This document shows positions 22,864 through 34,400 of a DNA stretch of 64,000 nucleotides, piece by piece. The translations under genes were made by a program, and so were the position numbers. The DNA is from Cryptomeria japonica (taxonomy: Eukaryota > Streptophyta > Pinopsida > Cupressales > Cupressaceae), in contig NC_081412.1 of the NCBI RefSeq assembly GCF_030272615.1, positions 478,739,657 through 478,803,656 on the forward strand. The letters run 5' to 3'. The notes under the pieces are model-generated. The model was given only the letters and a program-made list of their open reading frames with translations. It was not told the DNA's origin and did no database searches. The first letter of the stretch is position 1; each line of letters opens with the position of its first letter.

Positions 22864-24984
22864 TTGATGATAGTGGATGATATGACCTTTCCTAGTATTA
22901 CTCTTCCTACTGGAACATTAATGCCTACCCCTTGTCTCTCTCCTAAAATTGATTTAATCTGTGATAAGATTTTAGTGCAAGAGAAGACTATCAATAATTC
23001 TTCCAACACTTTTGTTCATTCCTCTAAACCATCCTCCATTCATTTGATACGTGTGAGTGAAACACCTAACAAACCTCTCTTCACTGTCCAAGGTGCCTGT
23101 CCTTCTCAAAATTCTCAACCTTTAAATAAGCCTATCTTAGTGGTCCAAGGTGGTTATGCTAATGATTCTTTTTGCACTCCTAAGAAACCTTTTATTACTG
23201 TGCAAGGAGGTTATTCTACTAAGAGCCCTTATGAGTATGCAAAGCAACTGACTAGAGAGAGTTATAATGCGGTTGCTCATACCTATAACACAAGAAATAA
23301 TAGGCAACCTAATCCTCCTCCAGTTATCCCAACTTCACTTCCTCCTTCCCAACCTATTCTTCCTCAAGCTCCTCATATTTCACAAATGCTTAGTAAGGAC
23401 TATGATCTCATAGAACAACTTAAAACTACTCCTGCTAAGATATCCCTTTGGGATTTGATCCAAACTTCTTCCGCTCATCATGGAATGTTACAAGATGCCT
23501 TGAAAGATTTGAATGTTCCTCCACCTAATACATCTAGTAATATAGTGTCTTTGGTTAACTCTGTGATGAATCCTAAAGCTCAAATTGTGTTTACTCAAGA
23601 TGAGTTGCCTACTAGCGAAATTCAACATCAATATGATCCCTTGATGATTGTGGTTATCATAAATGACACTGCTATAAGACGAACACTGGTAGATAATGGT
23701 TCTGGCCTTAATGTGTGTAGCATTAATCTATTGCATAAGATGAATGTGGATACATCCCTTATTGAGCCTAACTCTCATCCCATTCGAGGCTTTGATAATG
23801 TGGCTAAGTCTTCATTAGGTATTATCACCTTACCCATCACAGTGGGACCTGTTACTTTGCCTACTGCTATCCATGTTATGTTGGGAAATCTAACATACAA
23901 CTTGTTATTAGGGAGACCTTGGATTCATAGTATGCAAGCTGTCCCCTCTACATTGCATAGACAAGTTATATTTATTTATAATAATAAGACATATACCTTG
24001 ATAGGTGATACTAATTTTCAAGCTTGTTTGCAAACATCTACTTCCAAAGGGAGTTCTTCTAAGCCTTCCTCTTCTAGTGATGACTCGTTAAACAAGGTAC
24101 CTATGGATGAATCATCACCCTCTGATAATCAAAATTCTTTGGACGAGTCTGAAGTTCCTGAAGAAGATTCTTCTCAACTTGAATCTACACATGAAAAGGC
24201 TTTTGATCCTGAGAAGGTTCTCGCAGAAGACGATTGGGGATCTCTTGATTTTAATCCCACCTTTGTAGGTGAGTATAGGGTTCCTCCTAGAGAGCTTAAA
24301 GTTAAAAAGAAGGAAGAAACTAGAGATCAATCAGTCTTACCTGAACCTATGAGCAATAATTTTGTGGCCGCTTCTCAAACTTCTTCTCCTCACACCTCTA
24401 ATTCTGAAGAATTTGATTCTTTGTCTTATGAAAAACCACCTTTTCTTTCTGAAATGGCTAATCGTTATGGTCGTGGTTTCCATATTTTGGCTAAGAGTGG
24501 CTATAGTGGAAATGGTTGTGGCGCAAATGAACAAGGAATTAAAGTTCCTTTAGAACATAACATGCATGAATATTCATTTGGACTTGGATATAATCTTTCT
24601 AAGCCCACCAAAGCATCTAAAAGGCCATCTCTTAGTGTGAATGCTATATTTAGTAGTGATGATGATCTCACTTCAACTAAATCATCTTCTACTTCAATCA
24701 ACTCTCATTCCCCTCATAAGGAAATCTTGGCGATGAACAAATCTCTTTATGACTCCCCTCAAATTTCTAAATCCACTTATGAATCTTTATCTCCTATTCA
24801 TCATAAAGTCCTTTCTTCCAGGGATAAGGCTCTAATAAATTACACTCATCCCTCTTCTAAGATTTCTTGTGACTTTTCTTCTTCAATTTTTATCATTTTA
24901 TACATGTTTTTGATCTCACTTATAGTTGAGCATTTAGCATGTCATATTCAAATACCTCATTCAATCTATCATGTCTTTAAATAA
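22864..24984 (+). CDS. retropepsin and G-patch protein, gypsy-like (706 aa)
   Basis: This is the longest uninterrupted ORF in the window. Residues 70-120 hold three imperfect repeats (KPLFTVQGA, KPILVVQGGY, KPFITVQGGY). A proline-rich linker follows. From about residue 255 comes a retropepsin-like aspartic protease: RTLVDNGSGLNVCSINLLHK, with the catalytic Asp near residue 277, then ITLPITVGPVTLPTAIHVM and LTYNLLLGRPWIHSMQAVPS. The D-N-G-S form is usual in plant gypsy elements of this type. Around residues 530-580 there is a G-patch (NRYGRGFHILAKSGYSGNGC, FGLGYNLSK), a glycine-rich nucleic-acid-binding module. It would process the polyprotein, but the RT that normally follows is missing. The true start may be further upstream in a frame joined by a shift near 22800. 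Confidence 0.8.
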   Translation: MMIVDDMTFPSITLPTGTLMPTPCLSPKIDLICDKILVQEKTINNSSNTFVHSSKPSSIHLIRVSETPNKPLFTVQGACPSQNSQPLNKPILVVQGGYANDSFCTPKKPFITVQGGYSTKSPYEYAKQLTRESYNAVAHTYNTRNNRQPNPPPVIPTSLPPSQPILPQAPHISQMLSKDYDLIEQLKTTPAKISLWDLIQTSSAHHGMLQDALKDLNVPPPNTSSNIVSLVNSVMNPKAQIVFTQDELPTSEIQHQYDPLMIVVIINDTAIRRTLVDNGSGLNVCSINLLHKMNVDTSLIEPNSHPIRGFDNVAKSSLGIITLPITVGPVTLPTAIHVMLGNLTYNLLLGRPWIHSMQAVPSTLHRQVIFIYNNKTYTLIGDTNFQACLQTSTSKGSSSKPSSSSDDSLNKVPMDESSPSDNQNSLDESEVPEEDSSQLESTHEKAFDPEKVLAEDDWGSLDFNPTFVGEYRVPPRELKVKKKEETRDQSVLPEPMSNNFVAASQTSSPHTSNSEEFDSLSYEKPPFLSEMANRYGRGFHILAKSGYSGNGCGANEQGIKVPLEHNMHEYSFGLGYNLSKPTKASKRPSLSVNAIFSSDDDLTSTKSSSTSINSHSPHKEILAMNKSLYDSPQISKSTYESLSPIHHKVLSSRDKALINYTHPSSKISCDFSSSIFIILYMFLISLIVEHLACHIQIPHSIYHVFK

Positions 24985-26429
24985 CATTAATGGCTATTAT
25001 GTTGCTCATCATTATGTGACATTGGTAGCTCATTTACTGGGGGCTCATTGTCATTCATGATGGTACAATTTCAAGTGCAATCATATTTTTGAAGCAACAT
25101 AATAGCCTAATTTTTCTATGTTATCTCTTGTTCCTATGGGGTAATAGTGTGGAAATATTGATCATCTTTTCTTTAGAATCCTCTTTTCCTAGATATGGGA
25201 GAAGATGTGTATTCTCTTTCTTATCCTACCCACTTCTTGTGAGGAGCATTTTACATACACTAATGTCTTGCTTGCATGAACTCATGTGAGTATGTAGTAC
25301 AATTTGCTTATGTCGAAATCTCTCCCTAGAAGATTGTGTAAGTCCTTATCATTATCCTTATCCTTGGGAGGCAATGATCTTTCCTTATTTTTATCTAAGG
25401 ATCCACTTTTTCCTATTTCGTGGATGGTGTGAACTTTATTACTTGATGTTATTCCTTGTATGCATTTGTTGTTGTTTGTTCAAGGATTCTCTCTTACAAG
25501 AGGTGTAAGTTCTACTTTTCTTATGACATAAACATTACACTTTTTGAGCAGTGGGTCATTCTTGGAACCAGAGCACAGACTCTTAGAGCGAGATGTCTCC
25601 ATTTTTCTTTTATGCAAGGTGATTATTCTCGGAACCAGAGCACAGACTCTTAGAGCGAGATGTCATGCTTTTGTATTATACATATACAAGTTGTAGCATA
25701 CTCGGGCATAGACTCCTATGAGGTGCTTCTAACCTCCCTTACACACACATGCACGAGGTTGAGTGGAACTAGCGGCCTAAGGCTAGACTTTCTCACTCTC
25801 CTCCCTTACATGGATCACCTAGACAGACTCTGGGGGCTAGTTTTCCATGTCCTTTTTCCCATGGATCACCTAGACAAGATCTAGGGGTGAGAAGTCCATG
25901 TTTTCTCTCTCACTATTCTTCTCATGGATCACCAATGTGTGTATTCATGCTTTTTTTTCCTTTCTTTCTCTTTGCATTTTGTTTCCATTTACATCCCTCA
26001 TCTTGTGTTAGAGAACTCTCAAATCCTCACACTCTTTGTTGTGTTGGAATTGAGATTTAGTCCTCTTTCTTACCAAATGATTCTCCATTAGTTTCTAATC
26101 TCATATCAAATCTTCTTGTGAGCATTTGTCATCAATATTCTTTAATAATTCGAAGTGGTAAACATGATACCCTGTTTCAACTCACTAAAATTAGCAAGCA
26201 GAAACAGGGGGGGGCATATAGCTACCCTCAAATTTTCATCACCTTCCTTAGTAAGCATTAGGTGATTTTTGTGATCTAACGTGTGTTTTGTAGGGTGCGG
26301 TTCCTAACTGTGTACTGCAGATACCACTGGGGGCTTCGTTCGACAGACTTATGGATATATCCTTTTTCAAATAATGTTTACTTTTCTGTACTTTAGCTTG
26401 CATATGCACGTAGTGTTCATATGACCGCT
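24985..26429 (+). other. non-coding 3' interior of element C
   Basis: There is no RT, RNase H or integrase. A roughly 40-bp sequence with the core accagagcacagactcttag occurs twice (about 25558-25599 and 25628-25667), and another word, catggatcacctagacaaga, recurs near 25810-25870 and 25920. The region probably stands where pol was lost. Confidence 0.6.
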
Positions 26430-26444
26430 AAAGTGGGGGCTAAA
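26430..26444 (+). promoter_or_regulatory. polypurine tract of element C
   Basis: aaagtgggggctaaa directly precedes the 3' LTR. It would prime plus-strand synthesis. Confidence 0.7.
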
Positions 26445-28105
26445 TGTAGCGTCGTAAATTGTATGCACTTGCTAGGGTGGTACAATTTCACACCTAGTTT
26501 AGCACCCGCCTTGGCCCATTTTGCATTTTGCATTGCATTTCCCCTTTAGCACTTAATTAATCAAATTAATTAGGTCTAAGGTTCTATTTCATCATCTTCC
26601 ACATCATAAAGTTGGGCCCTTTCATTAAAGTGTGCCCCTTTCATTTTATTCCTCCAATACATCATTTAATCAAAAACCCTAATTAGGTCCAATTTTGAAC
26701 TTGGGGGCTTGATTTCGGGGGTCAAAACATCTCGAAATCACCTGTAACTTCGGGATTCTCTCTAAAATCATCATATCCGACGGCCCTGAAAATTTGGTGA
26801 AAAGTTGTCAGGACCATGGCGCCTGGAGTGCACACGGTCTTGGACATTTTTCCCGAAATTTTAGGAGTGCCATCGAATCATAAAATAAAGCTTAACCCCA
26901 AGAAATTGGCGGGAGATTCAATCTCTAGGTCGGCCAAAAGTTGAAATTAAGACCTAGGGTTTCCTATATAAGAGCTCTCTTTCTTCATTTGAAAGGATCA
27001 GAATTTTGGTTTCAAGGACCTTCTATGCAGCGAAAGAGCAGATCTTTGAAGACTTCAACAACATTCAACATCCATCCATCAAGCATCCATCAATTTCATT
27101 CATCCATTTAGGGCTTTGAAGGCATTGAAGAACAATAAGGGATCACCGACTGAAGATTGGCTTGTACCCCTCCGTTGGGGTTGGGTATGATTTCATGTTG
27201 TTTTCATGTCTTGGCATAAGATTCATCATATCATTTGTATTAATGCTTTAGATCACTTTGCATCTTGATTTGGAGAACTTACATTATCATGTACAAGCAA
27301 TTAGGGTTTACTTTCTAGGTTGCTCTAGTTTGCTTACTTGCATTTTAGGATCTTGCACACACACAAGGTCTACACACACTACTTTTACAATACAACTTGG
27401 CTATTCATGGAGGTGGAAACCACCAAAGCGGGGGTTTGACTAAGGCAAAACCCTATATAGCCGCCCACCATACCTTTTCAGATATAAGTGCAGGTTTTGA
27501 GATTTGGACGACGCCGCAAGTTGCAGATCCGACGGAAGCAGACCGAGACAGAACAACACACCAAATTTCAGAGCAAAAGACCAGGACAGGGGCGTGGGGC
27601 GCCCTGGTCTTGCCAGGACAGGGGCGCTGGGTGCCCTAGTCCTTGAGACAGGGGCGCTGGGCGCCCTGGTCCTTCTGTCAAACAACAAGTTTCAGACAGC
27701 TTTTCAGGTTGCAGGACAGCAGTTTCAGGAGCAGTTTCAGGGGCAGTATCAGGACAGTGGCGCTTGCGCCCCCGTCTCGAACATTTTCACTCAGATTTTA
27801 ACTCCGGGTACGCATTTGCATTCTTGTCTTGTCCTTGTGTTTACAGCTTTCCGTTGTTTAGTTTCAATTCTGCAATCTTGTTAGTAGTTCATACTTGCAC
27901 TTTGGGGTTAGGAATTGAACTTGTATCATCTTATCTTTCAATTACAACAAAGGAATAGAAACCCTAATAGGTAGCTCGTGGCTCTCTCTTCCACAAAAAG
28001 AAGTAGCCAATTGTGTGAAACCTCTAGGCTCTTTCGTATTCCACAATGTGTGTCAAAAGGTAGGATTAGGACATGTTAGCCTAGTCTCGCTTTTTCCCCT
28101 ACACA
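26445..28105 (+). repeat. 3' LTR of element C
   Basis: Same length as the 5' LTR (1661 bp) with scattered substitutions, mostly transitions. The TATA box TATATAAG is at 26965-26972. The roughly 30-bp GC-rich triplet repeat is at about 27589-27680. Confidence 0.9.
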
Positions 28106-28467
28106 AGTTCAATGCCACTTGTTCAATGTGTGGTAATTTTGGTTAGGTTGCAGAAAACTACAAAATGAGAATGGGCCAAAGAAATAATTCAGAACCATGG
28201 GGGACAACTAGTATGGCATGTTTCAATTGTCATAAGATCGATCACTTAGCTAGAGAATGCAGGAACCGATCCTACAACCGGTCTGAAGACAAGAACCGAT
28301 TTAGCAAAAAGAAAGAGCAAAATGACCTGAGAGTAAAGAAGACAATTAAAGAAGTAATAAATGAAATGAAAAAAAAATGGATCAAGAAGGAAGAAGGAAA
28401 AGAAGGAGAAGGTCATTCTGAAACCAAGTCATCATCCATCGGTCATGACAATTCATCTTCTAACTAG
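28106..28467 (+). pseudogene. Gag-like protein of element A, C-terminal part
   Basis: It continues the frame broken at 20002. A degenerate fourth knuckle (CSMCGNFG, then a stop, VAENY) is followed by an intact one, CFNCHKIDHLARECRN. The tail is basic and lysine-rich (SKKKEQNDLRVKKTIKEVIN) and stops at 28465. A short non-coding part with ctcagggggagcac follows before element B. Confidence 0.75.
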
Positions 28468-28567
28468 GCATATTGATGCTCAGGGGGAGCACATATGGTA
28501 AGATTAATTGTGAATCCCCTTAAAAAATATAAGGATATGTCTATCTGCATAGTTGTGATGCATAAAA

Positions 28568-29684
28568 TGTTGGCATTTTTGATGATTATGTTGTGATTGT
28601 CATTGATGGACACACACTTGCATTAATATCAATTTTATATGTATGAGTTATGCTCAACTGACAATTGTTTCCAACCGCTATGATGTATTATAGTCTTTAG
28701 ACTATCGGTGTTTTGCAGAATGTTTTTACCAGTCTGAAGCGGTATGTTGACCCCAAGTGGTTTGAGGATCTCAAGTGGTATGAAGGGTCAAGCAGCATAA
28801 CACATATTTACCAGTCTTCATTTTTGTCAAACCGGCAACTGATATTTTGTATGAACCGGTAATACTTTGTGATGAGTTACCAACCAGCATTTTGTGATGA
28901 GTTACCATCCACCGATTGTTTGACGGTGCTAACACTTTAACGGTGCTTTTTGTGTCATGTTACAAAATATGTCTAGATGCATTGAACCTAGGAAATTGTA
29001 TTGTAATCCTATTGGACCGACATGAAATCAGATTCCTTTATAAGGACATCATGTCTAGAGTTTTAGAAGTTGCAAGGGTTTAAGGTGGTTGATGAGTTAG
29101 AGAGAGTGTGAATGTGTTGAAGACTGAAGTAATGCTGGAATGCATTAGGAACAAGATATCAAGGATCTAACCAAGAAATCTGTGCTATTTACTAGATCGC
29201 TCACTTGTTGATTACTCACATCTTCGAGAAGTCTGAAGCCCTTAACCGGGTAGGCCCAAAAGCCTTTTGTAAATCCTCTAACAAGGTGGTTCACATCTGT
29301 GGATCTAAAATCTTCTAGCAAGGTAGTCTTTAATTAGACTTGTCTCCTAATAGAGATTGAGATTCCTAACAGGATCTATTTTGGTAAAGAACATTGTATG
29401 ACCTTAACCGGTATGACCTTAACTGGTCTGGTTCCTATTCTGCAGATAGTTACTTGTGAGTTACATGTCACCGTGGTTTTTCCCATTTGGGTTTCCATGT
29501 CAAAATCTCTTGTGTTATGGTGTTTGTGCTTCTGTGGGTGAATGCATTATTTTCTATTTGGTTTGCATGTGTGCTAACTGGTTTGTCTGCTAAACTGTTT
29601 TATCAGTTTACTGTTAGTCTAGTAAAGTGTTTAAGTACATTGATTTTTGGCATACTAATTCACCCCCCCTCTTAGTATTCATCA
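28568..29684 (+). repeat. 5' LTR of element B
   Basis: It contains cctttataagg (TATA-like, near 29035) and the conserved 3' part with ctgtttgcat-type and ttcaccccccctcttag words. A 25-bp tandem duplication (28866-28890, next copy from 28891; gtgatgagttacc) is absent from the 3' LTR and explains most of the length difference. Confidence 0.9.
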
Positions 29685-29686
29685 AT

Positions 29687-29699
29687 TGGTATCAGAGCC
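29687..29699 (+). promoter_or_regulatory. primer-binding site of element B
   Basis: TGGTATCAGAGCC starts two bases after the LTR end, as in element A. Confidence 0.9.
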
Positions 29700-29734
29700 A
29701 ACCTTTCTATAAGTCTAACCACTTGGAAAGAGAT

Positions 29735-30973
29735 ATGAGGGAATACACTATGAGGGAACTTACTCATAGGCTCACTTAGTCTGAGTAAGCCTATGATGAT
29801 CTTATGGTCAAATATAAGGCCTCTCAAGCAAAAAGGAGAGAACATGCTGAAAAATTGATGGAGCTATCTGAAAATAGTTCTTCTGATGAAGCGGACATGG
29901 AAGCCCTGATTCAAGAAGTAGAAAAGTTGAATGAATCCAATTCCAACCTAAGAAAAGAGTTGGAAGGACTGACTATTAGAATGTGCCAAGAGCTTGAGAA
30001 TCAGAGGAAAGCTGAAGATCTGGTAAAAGACAAAGATCATGAAATCTCCAAGCTGAAGCAAGAGATCAGTGCCCTAACTGCTCAACTCCATGCGAGCAAA
30101 GTGGAAAAGGAAGACATGCAAGGAGAACTGAACATGGCCATCTCTGAGAATGAAAACCTGATGGAAACAAATGCTGCTATTTCCAAAGAACTCTCTGAGT
30201 CAAAGGAAATACTTGCTAAGTTCAACAAGAGTACTATTAAGCTAGAGCAAAAGCTTGAATCTGCCAAACCTGTCAAGAATACTAATGGACTTGGTTACTC
30301 CAGTCATGAGAAAGGTGAGACCTCTGGTGCAAATGTTGAAGCATCAAATAGGCAACCGACATTCAAAGGTAAAGGTAAGCAAAAGTTCAAACCTGTTTGC
30401 TTTAACTGTCTTAAAGAAGGACATACTGCCAATGTGTGTAGAAGCAAAGCCTACAATAATTTTCCTTACTTTATAAACAATGTACCTAGATCCAATAAGT
30501 TCAATGGTAATTGTTATGCATGCAACAAGTTTGGGCATAGAGCATCTGAATGTAGGTTTGTTATGAACAACAGTGGAAGGTATCCTCAGAGGACTCAAGG
30601 AGTTGGTCCGGAACCTTTTGTGAACTAGAATCACAACCAGTTTAATGCCTTTAATCATCAGTTAGGAAGCGGTGGTTATCAAGCGGCAACTGGATGGAGA
30701 GCAAACTGTTGGATTTGCCATGGTAACATGAATAATGGACCTTGGAGAGCACCTGGAGTGGTTTGCTATCATTGCAACAAACTGGGTCACATTGCCAGAT
30801 TCTGCAAAGCAAGAAAGAGTATATCAGATGATATACCAGTCACTTCAGAAGAAAAAATTAATGTTGAAACTGTTCAAGCGGATATGAACAAAACTTGGAA
30901 AAAGAAACCAATGGTGTTGCAAGAAGAACCGGTTTCTGCACCTAGTGTGGAAATCATGGAACCGACAAACTAA
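29735..30973 (+). pseudogene. coiled-coil zinc-knuckle Gag of element B
   Basis: ATG 29735 (MREYTMRELTHRLT) starts a frame of 412 residues ending at TAA 30971-30973. In-frame stops are TAG 29777, TAA 29786 and TAG 30626, and there are no frameshifts. Residues about 25-185 form a coiled coil (for example NESNSNLRKELEGL, EISKLKQEISALTAQLH). A basic linker (KGKGKQKFKP) leads to zinc knuckles CFNCLKEGHTANVC (about residue 222), CYACNKFGHRASEC (about 262) and CYHCNKLGHIARFC (about 345), plus a partial CWICHGN. The knuckles bind nucleic acid and the coiled coil probably drives assembly. The plan matches element A Gag and differs from ordinary copia and gypsy Gag, in which the capsid domain is not a long coiled coil. 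Confidence 0.8.
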
Positions 30974-31416
30974 GCATCAGAAAAGCTTAGGGGGAGAAAA
31001 TGGTGAAATATTTTGAACCCCCAGTTTATACCGGTAAAAGACCTTAACCGGTATGTGATACCTGTCATTTGGCAGAAGACCGAAAATGGTAACAGGCAAA
31101 TTTGGGTTTATGCCCTAATGGTGGAGCATTTATTGCGGTAGGTGAGGAATATGTTTAAAAGGAATTTTCAAATCATTTCTCACTATCATTTTTCGAGCAA
31201 AGAAGTTTTTCAAGTGCAGAGCGAAGAAAAAGTGACTTGTGTTGTGACTCAAAGAAATCTCAAAACCTTGAAGAAGATTCAAAAGCAAATATCAAACGGT
31301 CAAGAGAAGAACTCAAAGCGGTGATTCAACAACCGATGAAGTGTGAGGCGAAGTGGAATTTGCAAACCCTAAATTCTCGATTCCTGAAAGGTATTTCTCT
31401 AGTTTTCTGTTTTATC
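30974..31416 (+). other. spacer between Gag and ORF2 of element B
   Basis: About 440 bp follow the Gag stop, starting with cttagggggagaaaatgg, which resembles a polypurine tract. No domain is recognisable. Element A has a similar spacer before its ORF2, so the two ORFs are probably separately translated or expressed from different transcripts. Confidence 0.45.
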
Positions 31417-34400
31417 ATGGCTTTCGCATCTCATGATAGTTCTAGTGCAATTGTTGATTCTATGGACTTCATACAATGAAAGTTGAAATATAATGCCTTG
31501 TCTCAAGTACCGACTGGTGTTACAGTAGAAGAAGGGATTTCTGATTACATAGACTGCAAAATCAAAGACCTAGGGTCTCTTGTGATCCATTCTTAGCTAG
31601 GTCTATTCTGTGGGAAGGATAAAAAGATCAAACTGGAGTATAGCATTTTGGAGAAGAAGAAACTTCACAATGCGGTTTACTTCCTAGAGGATTTCACAGA
31701 TGACCACATTAGAATCATTCTGAGCAGAGTTCACGGTGACAAGATGTATCTTGAGAGAACACATGATATCACACCGAAAGCAATTCATGTCATCACCAGT
31801 TTTTGCAATATAGGGGAAGTGCCAACCCTAAGGAAGGTCAGCAAGACTGAAATGTCCAAGCTCACCGGTTTAGTGAGCGACTCACATGGCATGACCATCA
31901 ACTCGATCAAGGATGATCTAGTCAAGTATGCCTACATGGTGATAGTCTACCGGATGTTCTCTGCCAGCAGAATTAATTTTGTCTCTGCTACAGCGATAAA
32001 TGCCACTTACAGGATGATCAAGGAGGATGCATCGTTTGATCTATGCACCTGTATGCAAAGAAAACTTATGTTGAATCTTAAGTCGATCAAACAGGACAAT
32101 GCACTAAGATTCAAGTTTGGACAACTACTGGTAGGGTTATTCTTCTACTTCCAAGGTTATTTCCCAAGAGTTTGAGATATTAAGTGGTCTGCCGACCAAC
32201 CGGTTTCCAAACAGATCAAAGAGAGCCTGCAAGCAGTTGGAACTGGTTACCCTGAAGTTCTGAACAAGTACTTTGATGAGTTCAGGCACAAGATGAGCCA
32301 AAGGATAAGGATATTCGGTGACATTGTCAAGAAATATGAAGAGGATATCTACTTTATCATCAATGTGGATGAATGCATAATGGAGGCCATTGAGCCCAGA
32401 CAAGAAGAAGTGGAGCCTATGGGCTATGAGGTGATGTATGATATGTTGGATGGGTATGCTTCTACCCTAATCGCCTCACCCCTTGATCCTAAGGCAAAGA
32501 GAACCGACACCTATTTGGAAAGGGTTGCACCGGTTATAGAACCCTCTGAAAAGAAAGGAAAGGCAGTTCCTTCAACATCGGCACCCGTTACTGTAGCTAG
32601 TCCCAAAGTGACCAAGCGGTCACCTACAAAGAAGAAATCGGAAGCGGCACTTGCCAAAGTCTTTGAGAGGAAGAGGAAGACAAGGAATAATTCACCGGAC
32701 TCAGAAGAAACTGTGTCTGAGGAAAAACCCAAGAAGACAAGACAATCAAAGAAAAAGACAAAGAATGAACTGGCATCATCGGCACCGATAAATATTGACA
32801 TTTCTTCCTACAAACCTTTGACACATTGTCAAAGAACTATAAAGAATATTAGGAGAAAAGTGTTGAATGATTTGATTGATTGTTTTGATGATTTCAATGA
32901 TGATGAAAGGGAAGCAGTTGAATAGGAAGTCATTAGGTATTTATGTGTTAATGACCGGTCGCCTTCAAAAATTAGATCTGAGACATCGGATTCTTTATAT
33001 AATTCTTTAGACAATAAATGGTGCATTGCCATAGAAAAGGAATAGGAAATGAGGGAGAAAATATTTTCTCAACATTTTCCTGATGTATCCAATTCAGAAC
33101 TTTTCAAAGTAATGAATAAATACAAAGGCCTCTTCTTCATGAGAAGAAGAAGACTCATGTTACTGGAAGGAAAGGGTCATGAAGTGATCAAGAATACACA
33201 TACTCTTGCTCAAGAAGCTCTTAAGATGCATCAAGTGGCTGAAACCAATAGGAAGGCTGAGCAAGAATCGGCAATAACAAAACCAGATGAAGTGTTTGAT
33301 AATGAAGGAAACCCGGTTACTGAACCTACAGATACTATTGATGTCGATGCTCTGGATGTAGAGGATGTTCCTCAGGATACACCATCAGAAGCAACAGGAT
33401 AGGAGAAGCAGGCAGAACAGGTAGATAAGCAGAAGAAAGTAGAGGAGGACAAAGAAGAGGAGAAGAGAAAGGAAGCAGAGAAGGAAAAGAAGAAGGATGA
33501 AGAGGAGAAAAGAAAGAAGGAAGAGGAAAAGAAGAAGGATGAAGAGGAGAAAAGAAAGAAGGAAGAGGAAAAGAAGAAGGATGAAGAGGAGAAGAGGAAG
33601 AAGGAAGAGGAGAAGAAGAAGAATGAAGAAGAAAAGAAGTGGAAAGATGAAGAAAAGAAAAAGGAAGAGGAGAAGAAGCAGCAGGAAGAGGAGCAGAAGA
33701 AAAGGGATGAAGAAGAAGAGAAGCAAGGGAAAGAAGAGAAAAGGAAAACAAAAGAAGAGGAAAAGAAAAAGATAGAAGAGGAAAAGTTAAGAGCTACAGA
33801 GAAAGAAGAAGTGGAAAAAAGCTCTCAGATGGAGACTCCAAAGGCAACTGGTAGTCAAGCCAAACCGACTGACCTCACCAGTCCTATAGACCTCTAGTCT
33901 GAAAACAAAATGGAGCTGCTACAGAGCATTAAGGTTGCTCAAGAACACCTTGAAGTGATAAGGAGGAAGAAGGAGCAAGATGTGATCCAAACTGCGGTGG
34001 ACACTCTTACCGGTTTATTACCCGACACAAACCTCCCCAATACTGCTTCATCACTGGCACAATTGAAGCTCCTATGCACCGTAGTGGATGATCAGGTGTA
34101 GAGCCTAGAAGAGGTAGTAGAGGCAAATTCCAAGAAAGAGCATCAAAAGGCTCTCAACATTGCCCTGGTGAAGAAGCTTAATGAGCTCCGGTCTGAACTG
34201 CAAAAAGCTCAAAAAGACATAAGGAATGCTTTGGATGAGGGGAATCTACTACTGAGTAAGATTTGCCAATCCCATCTAATCTATGATGATGTGCTTATAC
34301 AGAAGCAAAAGCTACAATCTGACTTGCAGTTATACATGAGCACCTTCAAGCCACCATATGACTCTTTTACAGCTTATGGGCAAACCATTCACCGGTTTCA

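Larger units (their letters stand above)
20003..28105 (+). mobile_element. Element C: Ty3/gypsy-like, protease plus G-patch, no RT
   Basis: Both LTRs are 1661 bp (20003-21663 and 26445-28105), starting TGTAGCGTCG and ending CCCCTACACA. The likely target duplication is GGTTC (19998-20002) and AGTTC (28106-28110), one mismatch. The interior is 4.8 kb and codes for a Gag-region protein and a retropepsin/G-patch protein but has no RT, RNase H or integrase. By hand I count about 49 substitutions and no indels between the LTRs, near 3 percent. It inserted into the Gag of element A. Confidence 0.85.

Noticed and set aside
27440-27688. Minus-strand ORF with RTRAPSAPVSRTRAPSAPV repeat
   Set aside because: It is produced by the GC-rich 30-bp tandem units in the LTR of element C.
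33335-33751. Leucine- and phenylalanine-rich minus-strand ORFs resembling membrane proteins
   Set aside because: They are the complement of the purine-only repeat coding KKKDEEEKRKKEEE, so the hydrophobicity is a composition artefact.
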